Assembly: GCA_035610365.1 (NCBI GenBank)
Contig: CM069436.1
Span: forward strand, 90,459,912 to 90,523,911
Length of the DNA: 64,000 bases
Origin: Aquatica leii
Taxonomy: Eukaryota > Arthropoda > Insecta > Coleoptera > Lampyridae
Direction of reading: 5' to 3'
Shown here: positions 11,447 to 21,574 of the stretch, one piece after another
Position numbering within the stretch: position 1 is the first letter of the stretch
Layout: the number at the start of each line of letters is the position of its first letter
Program-made: the position numbers and the translations under genes
Notes under the pieces: generated by a model
What the model was told of the DNA's origin: nothing
Database searches by the model: none
Seen by the model: the letters and a program-made list of their open reading frames with translations, nothing else

Positions 11447-11820
11447 CGACGTGTTAAAGAGTTTGAGCTGTGTTGTGATGCAGCAGCACAAAAACCAAAA
11501 TTAAATGTAAGACGAAAAAACATTAATTTGGATCTACTTTACCACATATGAAACAAAATGAAAATTTTTTAAACACGGTGATTTTCTCTGACAACAACTT
11601 TTCAATTTAGTTATAATGGCAAAATTCGGCCAATTGCACTATTACCAATGATACCAAAAACTGTTCGAAAAGCTAATTTTGAAACGTCTTAAACCTATTA
11701 TGTATATAAAAATAAAAAGCATAAATATAATAGAAAATTGTATTATCCATTATAAATTCTTTAACACAAAATGGGATGTTTTATAATTGTAAATAATTTA
11801 ATGCCTTTCCCATATAATTT
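11447..11820. other. right flank of Transib, no gene recognised
   Basis: The first 60 or so bases are open in one frame and may once have been continuous with the left flank at 7540-7639. The rest is AT-rich with no recognisable feature. Confidence 0.35.
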
Positions 11821-11844
11821 CTTTTTTATTTAATTATTATTGAC

Positions 11845-11880
11845 GACTACATGTTTCAACCTAACGGTCATCATCACGCC
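11845..11880 (-). ncRNA. hammerhead-ribozyme-like motif at PLE family B 3' end
   Basis: The minus strand reads GTGATGATGACC, loop GTTA, GGTT, then GAAAC-ATGTA-GTC. This resembles the hammerhead core CUGANGA / stem II / GAAA / stem III / GUC, with a one-base mismatch at the leading C and one unpaired U before stem II. PLEs are known to carry minimal hammerhead motifs near their termini. Activity is not shown by the sequence. Confidence 0.4.
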
Positions 11881-13713
11881 TCTAAAATTATCAACTTAAT
11901 AGTAAAATTTCAACCTTAAAATTCTTGCAATTAATAAATTAAAATTATAGAGTTTATCGCAAAATGACAATATAAATTAAACAATTTTTTTTACAAGAAA
12001 GGTATATAAAATAATAATATTATTAAGAAGAAAATTAAATAAATATAAAATATAAATATAAAAGTTTTTATGTTTAACAATTTCGTTTACTACAAAAAAA
12101 TTAATTTTAGACATTTATTGCAAATATTGTAGTTTGTAGTTATTTTTGCAATCAAAACAATGGTTATATTCTAATATATGATTAGCGAAAGAAGATTTAT
12201 TATATAAATTAATACCAACATTATTGTTTTTAATGTAAGAAAAATGTTCTGCTATTCTTGTTCAAAATTTACGGCCGGTTTGTCCAACATAAAAACAGCT
12301 ACAGCTACCACAATTTAATTTGTAAACACCAAATTTATTCAGAATATCAACTTTATCTTTACTATTGACAAGTAAAGATTTTAAATTAAATTTAGATGAA
12401 AAAGAAATATTAATATTATGCTTTTTAAATAAATTTTGAAATTGAAAAGAAGAACGACCAATGTAAGGAAGAGAAAAATATGTCTTTTTAATGTTATCTG
12501 AAAGTGGAGTAAGAGTTGAAATGTTTCTAATATTAATGGAATTAAAAATTTTATTTTCAAATTTTTTAATCATATCTAAAGGATAATTATTATTATTTGC
12601 TAAATTATAAATAATGTTAAGTTCTTTATTAAAATTAAATTTATCAAAAAGTAATTTGTATAAACGATAAAAAAAAATCTAAAAGATGACATTTTGTGTG
12701 AAAAAGGATGAAAAGAAGAAAAAGGAATGACATGATCAGTAGTAGTATTTTTACGATGAATACCAATTTTGACAGAATTATTAACTCTATTTAAAGATAA
12801 GTCTTAAAAATTAAGAAGAATTAGATTCTTTTTTAAAAGTAAATTTAATGTTAGGATGTAATGAATTTAGAATATTAAAACAAAGGTCTAAGTCATAATT
12901 ATTGCCTTTAAATACAACCAAAATATCGTCAACATTCTTTTATAGCAAATAAAATGTTTTTTAATTAAATTATTCAAAAAAAGGTTCTTAAATTCTAAGT
13001 TAGTAATGAAAATTTCAGCCAGTATAGGTGACAGATTGTTATCCATAGGCAGACCTGTTTTTTGAATATAAGTTTGTTTATTAAAATTGAAAATATTTTG
13101 ATTTAAACATAATTTTAGACAATCAGATAAAAATTTGCAAATATGATCAGGAAGGTTAGATTCAAATAGAAGTTCATTAACAATATTTTGGCATTCTATA
13201 AAAGGAATGCTTGGAAAAAGATTAACAATATCAAAAGATATAAGAAAACAATTTGTATCTAAAGTCAGATCAACCAATTCATCAGTGATTGTGAATTAGA
13301 AATAGAAAAAGGAAATTGAAAGTTAAGGTAAGAACGTAAAGTTTGATTTAACCAAGATGAAATTTTAGAAACAGGAGTGTTATAAAAAGAAATAATAGAT
13401 CTAATAGGATTGTTTAGTTTATGAATTTTTGGAAGGCCAGATAGAATAGGTAAAGAAAGATTTATTAATAGTAAATTATAATGTCTGGTATTAAAAAATT
13501 CAGACAAAATATCTTTGTTCATGTTAATGAAATCTTTAACTTAGTTGGAGAATAAAAGAAAATTTATATTAGTACTTTGAAAATCATCAGAGTCAAGAAA
13601 GTTATTAACTTTGTCAATGTAATCAGTTTTGTTCATTATAACTAAAGTATTACCTTTATCAGCTTTAGTAAATATTATATTATCTCTCTTTTGTTTTAGT
13701 TTAACAGCATTAA

Positions 13714-13891
13714 GAGCCGGTTTCTCAATTGTAGTTTAAACTTTGGTTAACTTAAACTCAGGTTAAATTAAAAATACTGTCAGATCATTGGTTAGTGGTT
13801 TTAAGCTAACCAATCATATGACAGAATTTTAAAATTAACCGTGCGTAGGCTAGTTAATCTGCAGTTTAATTCTTTATTGTGAAACTGGGCC
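13714..13891. mobile_element. TTAA-flanked MITE inside the PLE (piggyBac-type target)
   Basis: 178 bp with imperfect TIRs: GAGCCGGTTTCTCAAT at the left, and the right end reverse-complemented reads GGCCCAGTTTCACAAT. Homology extends inward through TTAAACT and TTAAC blocks. TTAA flanks both sides (13710-13713 and 13892-13895). Removing it rejoins the PLE reading frame on both sides, so it is a later insertion. A near-palindrome (13777-13824, CTGTCA...TGACAG) forms its centre. TTAA duplication suggests mobilisation by a piggyBac-type transposase, but the ends do not match a family I can name. Confidence 0.8.
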
Positions 13892-14030
13892 TTAATATTT
13901 TATTGTTAAATTTTCCGTGGGACAAGGTAATATTTTTTAACTTTTGGTTACAAATAGCTCTATAATAATTAGAATCAATAAAATTTGAAGTTTTATGTAA
14001 AATGCATTCTAAATCAACTTATTGTTAATA

Positions 14031-16130
14031 TAATATTTATTAATTTAATTTGTCAAAATGACGTCTATTAATTCGTTTCCATGGTTACTCAATGCAATTG
14101 ACCAACGAGGCTAATGTGACAAATTACATTTTTTATAGAACTTAAGCGTAATTTTTTTTATTACGTGTTAGTTATTGCGTGTTATGATCTATTTACTTAG
14201 CAATTAAACCGTAGGTAATATGCTATTTACTAGTAAGAGAGTAGAAAAACATTATTTGATATTCAATATTACTAAGTACACAAACGCCTCCTCGTCATTT
14301 TAACATACAGATTTATGTAGAGCGTAGGTTTCTAATCTATTTAGGATAAAATAGACAATAATATATTAATTTTTATTTTTTACTGCAAACTCTAACAAGA
14401 TAAATTAGACTCTAAATTTTATGTTTTAATGCAAAACAAATAAAATATTACGTTGCATAACAGTATCAGCCAACTAGCGTTAATGCAGCAAAAGCACGTA
14501 CGTTAATAATAACTTCAAATATCTCAAAGGCACATAAATTCAATGCATACATGTTTTAGATATCGACCTTTATGAACTATTCATATATTCAACCGATAGG
14601 GGATTATAATTTCAAGAGACTTGTTACTAAGTATACAACACTGTGAATTACGTGTATTGTAAATATACAGTTTTTTGCATGCTTGGCGTTATTAAATTTA
14701 ATAACAAAACTCAAGAAATTATATAATTTTTAACCAAACAGCAAAAAATTGCATAATTTAATTAACATTGGTAATTTGAAAATTTAATTATTTAGATACT
14801 TAATTTTTTATAATAAACTATAAAAAAACTAAATAAATAATAAATGTAACTTTTGAAAAAAAATTAAAAATGTTTTAATTCGTATAAGCAACAGTGATAA
14901 AAATATATTGTTGATATGGTTGAATAAAAAAATGCCTTAAGCAGAAGACTCGACGCACTTAAAATGTGACCATTATACATTCTCAAAATTTTAGTTACGA
15001 ACACCACTTTGTGAAAATACGTTTATTTATTTATATAAATTGTTACGACTTTTGTGAGATATATTTTTAATAAATGAAAAAAAAAATTAAACATATTTAA
15101 AATTTTATTGCTATAAGTTTAAAATGAAACGTTTCATAGACAAATTTGATTTTTTTAAAAATTAGTCTCACGTGCTATCAAAAAAATTATAATTGCATTA
15201 TGACGTTAAAAATTCGTAATTATTTTTTAGAAATATACATAAAAGTATTAAGGTTGGTTGTAAAATTGTAAAACTGCTTGTTTTTATTTTAAGAATATTA
15301 ATTTAAACATTTTTATTTGTGTGAAACAACAGGCAAACTCCTTTAAATGTTTTTTGGATTTATTTGATATAGAACGTAGGTAATAAAAATTTTATTATTA
15401 TTATTTTTTAACGACGTTTCATATACTTTTTGTTAACATTTTATAGATATCTGAAACAAAAGTAGTTTGATATTCTAGAAGATTTAGTAAAAACACATAA
15501 TAAACTTTTGTGTTAAATCTGCCAGTTTGTTTTTGCGTAGTGTTTACGTTTATTTCTATTAAAACGAATTTAAAATTTTTGTCAAGTTGTTTTATGATGC
15601 AATTGTCAATTGCAATTGTCAAAACCCTGATTATTTTATACCGGTTATGAAATATTTTAAACAAATTCTATGTTTTGCCAGATGCAAGAAAAGTTTTTAC
15701 CCCTTAGTTACCCACACTAGTGTGCAATAGTAATTTACGTAACAAGGGACGAAAGTAAGGCATAGGCCGCATGACCGAGCGTTGCATGTGAATGAGTTAT
15801 GTTATGATACTTTCGACGACAGTAACCTACATTATTTTTTTTGTTGCCTTTTATAAAATTATATTCTTTTTTGAAAAAATTACCAGAAATATAACGTTAG
15901 TACTACCATTATTACTAAATCTGTTTGTTCGATTTTAACTAAATTTCCACATTTTTTAAAAGATTTTAATATCACAATTGTCTTTGAACACTTAGTTTAA
16001 CAAGCGAATATTGACGTTTGCGATGTTGGCAGCACAAAAAATATGTTTATTAATTTTTAGGTCAAAAAATCTTTTATGAAATCCAAAATGCTTGACAGAA
16101 ACGGTAATGAGACCTTTTTAACTTCTAGTT
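14031..16130. other. no gene recognised; one dispersed-repeat copy
   Basis: AT-rich. 15717-15840 is a diverged repeat also found at 61314-61460 (listed separately). A minus-strand 81-codon frame at 15419-15664 has no recognisable motif and is probably chance. Confidence 0.35.
15717..15840 (+). repeat. dispersed repeat, copy 1
   Basis: Shares its two ends with 61314-61460 in the same orientation: TAGTGTGCAATAGTAATTTA and CGAAAGTAAGGCATAG at the left, GAGTTATG...TACATTATT at the right. The middles differ. No TIR or coding sequence seen. Confidence 0.5.
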
Positions 16131-16143
16131 AGCAGTTTGGAAG

Positions 16144-16552
16144 ATGTCAGAGGTAAGGAAGATGATATTAAAGGTAAAAGTATTGCAATGTCAATGCAGT
16201 TGTGTAAGTGCCACTAGAGTGAACTATTGGATAGCCGTTTTGCTCTTTAGGAGCTCAGCAGCAGTAGAAGACGCAATAACCATTAGCAAAAGATTTATTA
16301 CCATGTTTACCACTTTTATAGCTATGTACAGATATGGTTTATACAAACTTAGTATCTTGCACTATCAGATTGCTCTGCCATCAATATTTTGCCAAGATTT
16401 TAGCAATGCAGCTAATGAAAACACACCTTGCAGAGAGAGCACAATTACCAAATTTACCAGGTAAAATCAAACTTTGGTTATGCTGGTATAAAAAAGTAAA
16501 CAAAAGATGGAACTGCAGGAGATCCACTATAAAAATTAAACGTATTATGTAG
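16144..16552 (+). pseudogene. possible piggyBac transposase C-terminal fragment
   Basis: Two overlapping frames together look like the C-terminal part of a piggyBac transposase: ATRVNYWIAVLLFRSSAAVE (about 16210-16270) resembles the R-x-x-x-W-W-x-x-x-F-x-x-x-x-D-x-A-x-x-N-A block that follows the third catalytic Asp, and ILAMQLMKTHLAERAQLPNL (about 16400-16460) resembles the following F-R-x-x-L-A-x-x-L-L block. No upstream catalytic part and no Cys-rich tail are visible. It could be chance similarity. Confidence 0.35.
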
Positions 16553-16559
16553 ACGTGCT

Positions 16560-18920
16560 ATAACAGTGTGACTTTTCCAAAGAATTTCCGTAATGATATA
16601 CGATTTCTATAGTTTGTAATCTATAATTATTTATGTGTTACGTCCGAAGTAATCTGATTTGGATTGAGACAAATTGAAAATTACCATACGTTCCGTTTAT
16701 GGTTACGATATTCTGGTAAATAAATCTGTACAAATAAGAGATCAATTAGAAGAAAATACGGAAAATTTGGAAGCTTTTACGCATTTCAAAAAATTACGCA
16801 GTATTGCGTCATCATATGAATCAGAGTTGAGCCGCATCCGTTAAAGTGCAATTGTTAGACGACGCAAACGATTATCAAATAATTTCAATTTTTATATATT
16901 TGATCTTCGATACGTTTATACTTGTCAATAAGTTTTTTTATGCTTAGTGAAGTTTTTAATTAAATTTTGTTATGATTTTTATGTTTTACGTAAAGTTTTT
17001 GGGTTTCAATATTGATCTAAATTTATTTATAAAAATATTGTGGCGTTCAAAATTTAAAAATACGTTTTCAAACTAAAAAAAAATTTAACAGTTACGATAG
17101 AATACCCTTAACCTAATTATTATTTGTAGATTTTTGCTTCATTGCTTTATATGCTATATTTAAGTATTTTCTTTGTATACAAATAAATTCAAGTAAATCT
17201 GGTGCATTTTGTTTGAAGTACGATTTTGATTTATGACAATATTATAAAGACAGCACTAACCCAAAACAGTTACGATTTTTCATTATCTAAAGTTGTATTC
17301 GTTTGTAATTTTTTTTATATATAATTTTATATAATGAACTTTTGGTATTTCTATTATTTTTCAGACAACTTTAGAGATACGTAATTCTATTCTTTTAAAA
17401 ATTAGTTCTGATTTAGTTACTTATTAAATTTTGTAAACATTTTTTTTGGGTTTTTTTAATTTTACCTATTTTTTCTATTTCGACATGAGAATTAGCCATT
17501 CTTACACTAAAATCCGTGTAAGAATAAGCAAATTCTTACACGAATTTTAGTAATGTTAGTTTTTTGAAAGTTGGTATCTCTGCATCGTAAGTTGACGTTA
17601 CATGAAAAAGAAATCAAGATTATTGTAATTTAACAATTGAAATTCAAATTTTGATGCCAAGATAAAATAAACACGTTTTATTAATTCGAATTTATTTACT
17701 TATAAAAGTATAAAGAGATAATTTTGAATGAGATTTTAGGTTAACACATAAATTTCAATATGTCAAAGTGTAAGTGTTGCCAATTCAATAAAATAATAAA
17801 GTTTCCCAATGTTGTTTTAAAATTAAAATTATACGAAAAATATTAATTATTGTATCAAAATAGAGAAAATAGTATAAAACACATGTCATAGAATACTTTT
17901 TAATCACTCCACCGCTTCATAAACTCGCCGCTGCGCGGCTCGTGTATGAAACCCGGTCTCGTGATTGAAGCGCGTTCATTCTGTAACTTGTGTTTTAATA
18001 TACTATTCTTGTATCTCTAAAGTTGTTTAATGCATTATTTTGCCTGTTTCTTGTGTAATGTAATTTACTTTCTTATTTCTGGTTTTGCTTTAAATTATAT
18101 TTTAAGTTAAATTTTACTTTATAATAAATGTTTAAACTTGAACCTATAAACAAAGGTTTTACTTTACACGTACTTCAGTATTTTGTGTATAATTTGAGAT
18201 TTTGCATTAACATTTTGCAAAAAACAAATTTTATGAAAAATGTTACTTGCCAGACGCCCTTATGGTAGACAATGACTAGAAGTTTATCAAACATCGTGTT
18301 CTTGTTTGGCGATTAATGATTTTGTGACTAGTTTATTTTTGTTTACGTATTTTGTAGCGTAAATATGGCTAAAGTGCTTTAATTACTTTGAAACTTAACT
18401 CACAGCAAAGTAAAAGCAACGGCAGCTCTGATATTAGAAAGTGGCGTGCGTAAACCAATTAGTCAGCAATGTGCAGATTATAATCGATTAAAAAAAGCGC
18501 CAAAACGAAAGTATTTACTTAAGCCGCTTGTTCACATCTATACACAAATGCAAAAATTAAAGTAGAACACACATAAGCTTACAAGAACTAAGTTTATTTT
18601 TAAATCGACTTTTGTAAATTATAAAATCAACAATACTTGTAGTGTTATATCACAATAATGAAAAATTAACAAATCAAATTTAAAAAAGAAACTAAACTCT
18701 TGAGTTAAGCGACACGCACAATAAAGAAATTAATAATTTTACAAATTAAACTTTAACGTATAAAACTGATATAAATTACTGGTGGTTAATTAAAAATGGC
18801 AGACAACAAATCAAAGTCCGAGATTAATTAATTTGAACGTTGATATGACAGGAAAATATGATACGGTTTACAACATTTTTCTAGTGTTAGTAAAGTGCAA
18901 CCATCCTTAAAATTAATCTC
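16560..18920. other. no gene recognised; one near-perfect palindrome
   Basis: AT-rich, no coding region. An inverted repeat at about 17500-17560 is described in the findings. A short GC-rich block at 17.92-17.97 kb is not assignable. Confidence 0.35.
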
Positions 18921-18927
18921 GCAGTGG

Positions 18928-20020
18928 TGTAACGTCCGGTTAAAGTTCATTACATTTAAAATTCTATTTTGCATTCACGTATTAATTTGCATTTAAATTT
19001 ATTTAGTTGGCAACGCCGCGTAGTATTTCGAATCGACCGACCAATCAATTTTTGTTTGCACTTCCGTTTGAGCCATCTTTAGGCCTTACACGTCGTAGTG
19101 TTGCAAGGAAGACAAATTTTATTAATTATGGCGTAAAGACGCATACAAATTAATTTTTATTTATTCTAACTAATTGCTGGTAACTTTACCTTTATTCCAA
19201 TATAATTTTTCTATTGAATTCAACATTTTTAGTGATTTCACACTGTTACGCAATATAATTAGACAAAGGAATTGATTTCAAGACCGTTGCATGTAAAGCA
19301 ACGTAAGTAATTTCATATCGATTAAAAAACATTCTAATTATTTATATTTAGGGTCTTTCCTTTTTTATTAGCTGGATTTTCCGTTATTGGAGTTTATTAT
19401 TTACTGAATTTTTATTCATTGGATTTATATTTTGGTTTTATGCCTGTTGTTGTGCCTTTAAATCTACTTTCGTTTGATTCGTTATAATATGCTGGAAGAA
19501 GTTTTATAATTTAATCAAAGAATGTACTAAAAATAGAAGATATCAGATAACGTCATATCATGAATGGTGAGTCAACTGGAATTTATGCTACTACTTATTA
19601 CATTTTAAATTCAAGTTAATTAAATTGTGTTATCAAAACTTTTCGGAATACATACTCCGTAACAAATTAAACGTTTATTACTTTTGAATTGATATTGATT
19701 AATGTTTAGTTACAAGATTTTATGCTTTTTATTTATCACCAATTTAAAGGTGGTTGGCGCCCAAATATTGCCTTAATCCAAATATTGTTTTAATTCAAAT
19801 AATGTTCATTTTTTTTAATGTAAACAGTATTATGTTATAGTTGCAAATAAATTAAAGGAATTCCCGCCTGTGTATTCTACTTTCATTTAGGCTCACACCC
19901 AGAGGTTTGTGTTCTGACTGCTGCCGTGGTAAAATAAGTATTTTGATTTCGATAAATGTATGTTTATATTTTGAACGTTTATTATTATTTTTGTTGTATG
20001 TTTTTTTATTTTTTATTGCA
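18928..20020 (+). mobile_element. solo LTR, copy 2
   Basis: 1093 bp, starts TGTAACGTCC, ends TTATTGCA, flanked by the 4-bp duplication GTGG (18924-18927 and 20021-20024). Same family as the 919-bp copy in the copia element but in the opposite orientation and with about 172 bp more. It includes a TTGGCGCCCAA site (about 19755). No internal region, so it is a solo LTR. Reading frames across its right end are chance. Confidence 0.8.
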
Positions 20021-20024
20021 GTGG

Positions 20025-20880
20025 TATCACAAATATGACAGATTAGATCACAACCAATTCTAAAACACAAGGTGCGTTATACTTCTTATTCTTCAGATTT
20101 GTAGTTATATTTTAAATTAAGTAAAGGAGTATCGATAAAATTTATAAGCAAAGTTCTATTAAGTTCACCATTATAATAACATGCTCACAAATTTGATGAT
20201 TCATCAGTGTACGAAAAATATTCACGACGATAATAATCTATACAAACAGCATCCGATCCACAAAAAAATAATAAACGTAAATAACGACAAAAGAAAATTT
20301 AATTTAACTGCAAAATGTAAATGTGCATCATATCTCAGCGATTCTTCCCTTAAGCATCGATTTTTACCATAACAATTTCTTTTTGGTGTCTAATTATTTA
20401 AGAATTTAATTATTGTATTGTTTACATCTATTCTACTGAGTAGAGCAAAAATTTTTATATTACATTTTGTAAGCAAATTTTGGTAACAATAATTTAAAAA
20501 AATTCAAAAAAGATAAATTTTATAAATTTTTTGATTTTATTTTTCTTAAAAACCAATTTTCAATTCTAACTCTTACATTTGCATATAATTTAATTTTCTT
20601 TAAAATTTGGACGATGGTTTACAACAAATTTAAAGTTATTTTAACAACTGAATAAAGATTGAATACATTTAAATGCAACTTTGTAAAAAGCACAATTTTT
20701 TATTTTTTTTTACATATAAGCATAGAAAAATAACTTTCACAGTATTGTAATAATTTCTTCTGTCTTCTTTCTTCTTCTTCATAAAGTTATTAAAAAATAT
20801 ATGTTTTACATTAGAAAAAAAGTAAATAAAAACAACAAAAATAATTAAAAAAATTAGGGCGTGTACTAGTGGACACATGT
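20025..20880. other. no gene recognised
   Basis: AT-rich; short frames at 20181-20372 and 20669-20878 show no motif and low-complexity composition. Confidence 0.35.
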
Positions 20881-21014
20881 AAGAAGTGAAACTTCTTTAT
20901 GGCCTTATTTTTCACAAAATGATCTACATGCAACTTTTCAGAAATTGGTTAAATAAAGTTAAATTAGATAAAGTTTAAACAAAAGGATTTTATTATCATA
21001 GACATGAATACAAA

Positions 21015-21036
21015 TAACCGATTGCGCCACGAAGGC
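21015..21036 (-). repeat. tRNA 5' fragment (A-box half)
   Basis: The minus strand reads GCCTTCGTGGCGCAATCG, differing by one base from the first 18 bases of the tRNA-Asn gene at 21153. The anticodon and T arms are absent, so it is a pseudogene fragment or a SINE head. Confidence 0.6.
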
Positions 21037-21152
21037 TGATATTTGATGATTTTGTAGAATTTGTGGAGTATTACAACAACAATTGATCGTATCTTATAGC
21101 AACGTTTTGACCGTGTACTTTATAACCATCCGTTTTGTGACCTATAGTATGT

Positions 21153-21172
21153 GCCTCCGTGGCGCAATCGAC

Positions 21173-21209
<37 letters not shown>

Positions 21210-21226
21210 GAGCCCACCCGGGGGCG
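21153..21226 (+). tRNA. tRNA-Asn (anticodon GUU)
   Basis: 74-nt gene folding into a complete cloverleaf. The acceptor GCCTCCG pairs with CGGGGGC (one T-G pair) and the discriminator is G. The D stem is GCGC/GCGC, the anticodon stem TTCGG/CCGAA with loop CTGTTAA (anticodon GTT at 21187-21189), the variable loop AGGTT, and the T arm GGTGG-TTCGAGC-CCACC. Internal promoter boxes A and B are intact and a T5 run follows at 21230-21234 as the Pol III terminator. No CCA is encoded, as expected for a eukaryotic nuclear tRNA gene. It decodes AAC/AAU. Confidence 0.96.
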
Positions 21227-21229
21227 AAC

Positions 21230-21234
21230 TTTTT
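21230..21234 (+). terminator. RNA polymerase III terminator
   Basis: Run of five T starting four bases after the tRNA-Asn 3' end. Confidence 0.8.
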
Positions 21235-21307
21235 ATTTATTTTACTACCTTTGAACACCTTGTACAATTTGTATTTATTTAAAAATATTTTAGAATTTCA
21301 TAATAAA

Positions 21308-21466
21308 AAATGTCATCGTTCAATTAGAAACTGAGGTTAACCTTAAATATATTAAATTTAAAATGTCATCGTTCAATCAGAAACTGAGGTTAACCTTAAA
21401 TATTTTAAATTTAAAATGTCATCGTTCAATCAGAAACTGAGGTTAACCTTAAATATTTTAAATTTA
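21308..21466 (+). repeat. 53-bp tandem repeat, 3 copies
   Basis: Units start at 21308, 21361 and 21414. Each contains AAATGTCATCGTTCAAT, GAAACTGAGGTTAACCTT and an ATTTTAAATTT tail. The second and third copies are almost identical. There are no unique spacers, so it is not CRISPR-like. Confidence 0.9.
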
Positions 21467-21574
21467 AATTATCACGTCGCTATTGCGTTTCCGTAACCGA
21501 AAAAAAAGATGGCGCGTAACGGAAAAAATGTGACGGTAAATTTTTTTCCAACGCCGATAAAGAAGTTTCACTTC

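Larger units (their letters stand above)
11830..14030 (-). pseudogene. Penelope-like element (family B): RT plus GIY-YIG endonuclease, degraded
   Basis: Read on the minus strand, blocks in order are: IFTKADKGNTLVIMNKTDY (about 13615-13675); LSGLPKIHKLNNPIRSIIS (13390-13450); LISFDIVNLFPSIPF (13200-13250); TGLPMDNNLSPILAEIF (13005-13060), the PLE form of the GLPMGSPLSP motif; NVDDILVVFKG (about 12905-12940), the YVDD site in a shifted frame; and VYKLNCGSCSCFYVGQTGRK (12265-12335) with AEHFSYIKNN and NHILEYNHC, the GIY-YIG nuclease. RT and nuclease in this order define the Penelope type, which inserts by target-primed reverse transcription. The 5' end is truncated near 14.02 kb, a MITE splits it at 13.71-13.89 kb, and stops and frameshifts disable it. 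Confidence 0.88.
20883..21574. repeat. 18-bp inverted repeats enclosing the tRNA-Asn gene
   Basis: GAAGTGAAACTTCTTTAT at 20883-20900 recurs exactly reverse-complemented at 21557-21574, with a little further match beyond (GGCC versus CGGCG). The 692-bp interval holds a tRNA 5' fragment, the tRNA-Asn gene, and three 53-bp tandem repeats. No target duplication is evident, so I list it as an inverted-repeat structure, possibly a MITE, and not as a proven element. Confidence 0.5.

Noticed and set aside
17920..17970. GC-rich CGCCGCTGCGCGGC patch as a structural RNA or MITE end
   Set aside because: It makes a short hairpin but no element border, box motif or second copy was visible.
21308..21466. 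Regular 53-bp repeats as a CRISPR array
   Set aside because: Units abut with no unique spacers and the sequence is eukaryotic; it is a plain tandem repeat.
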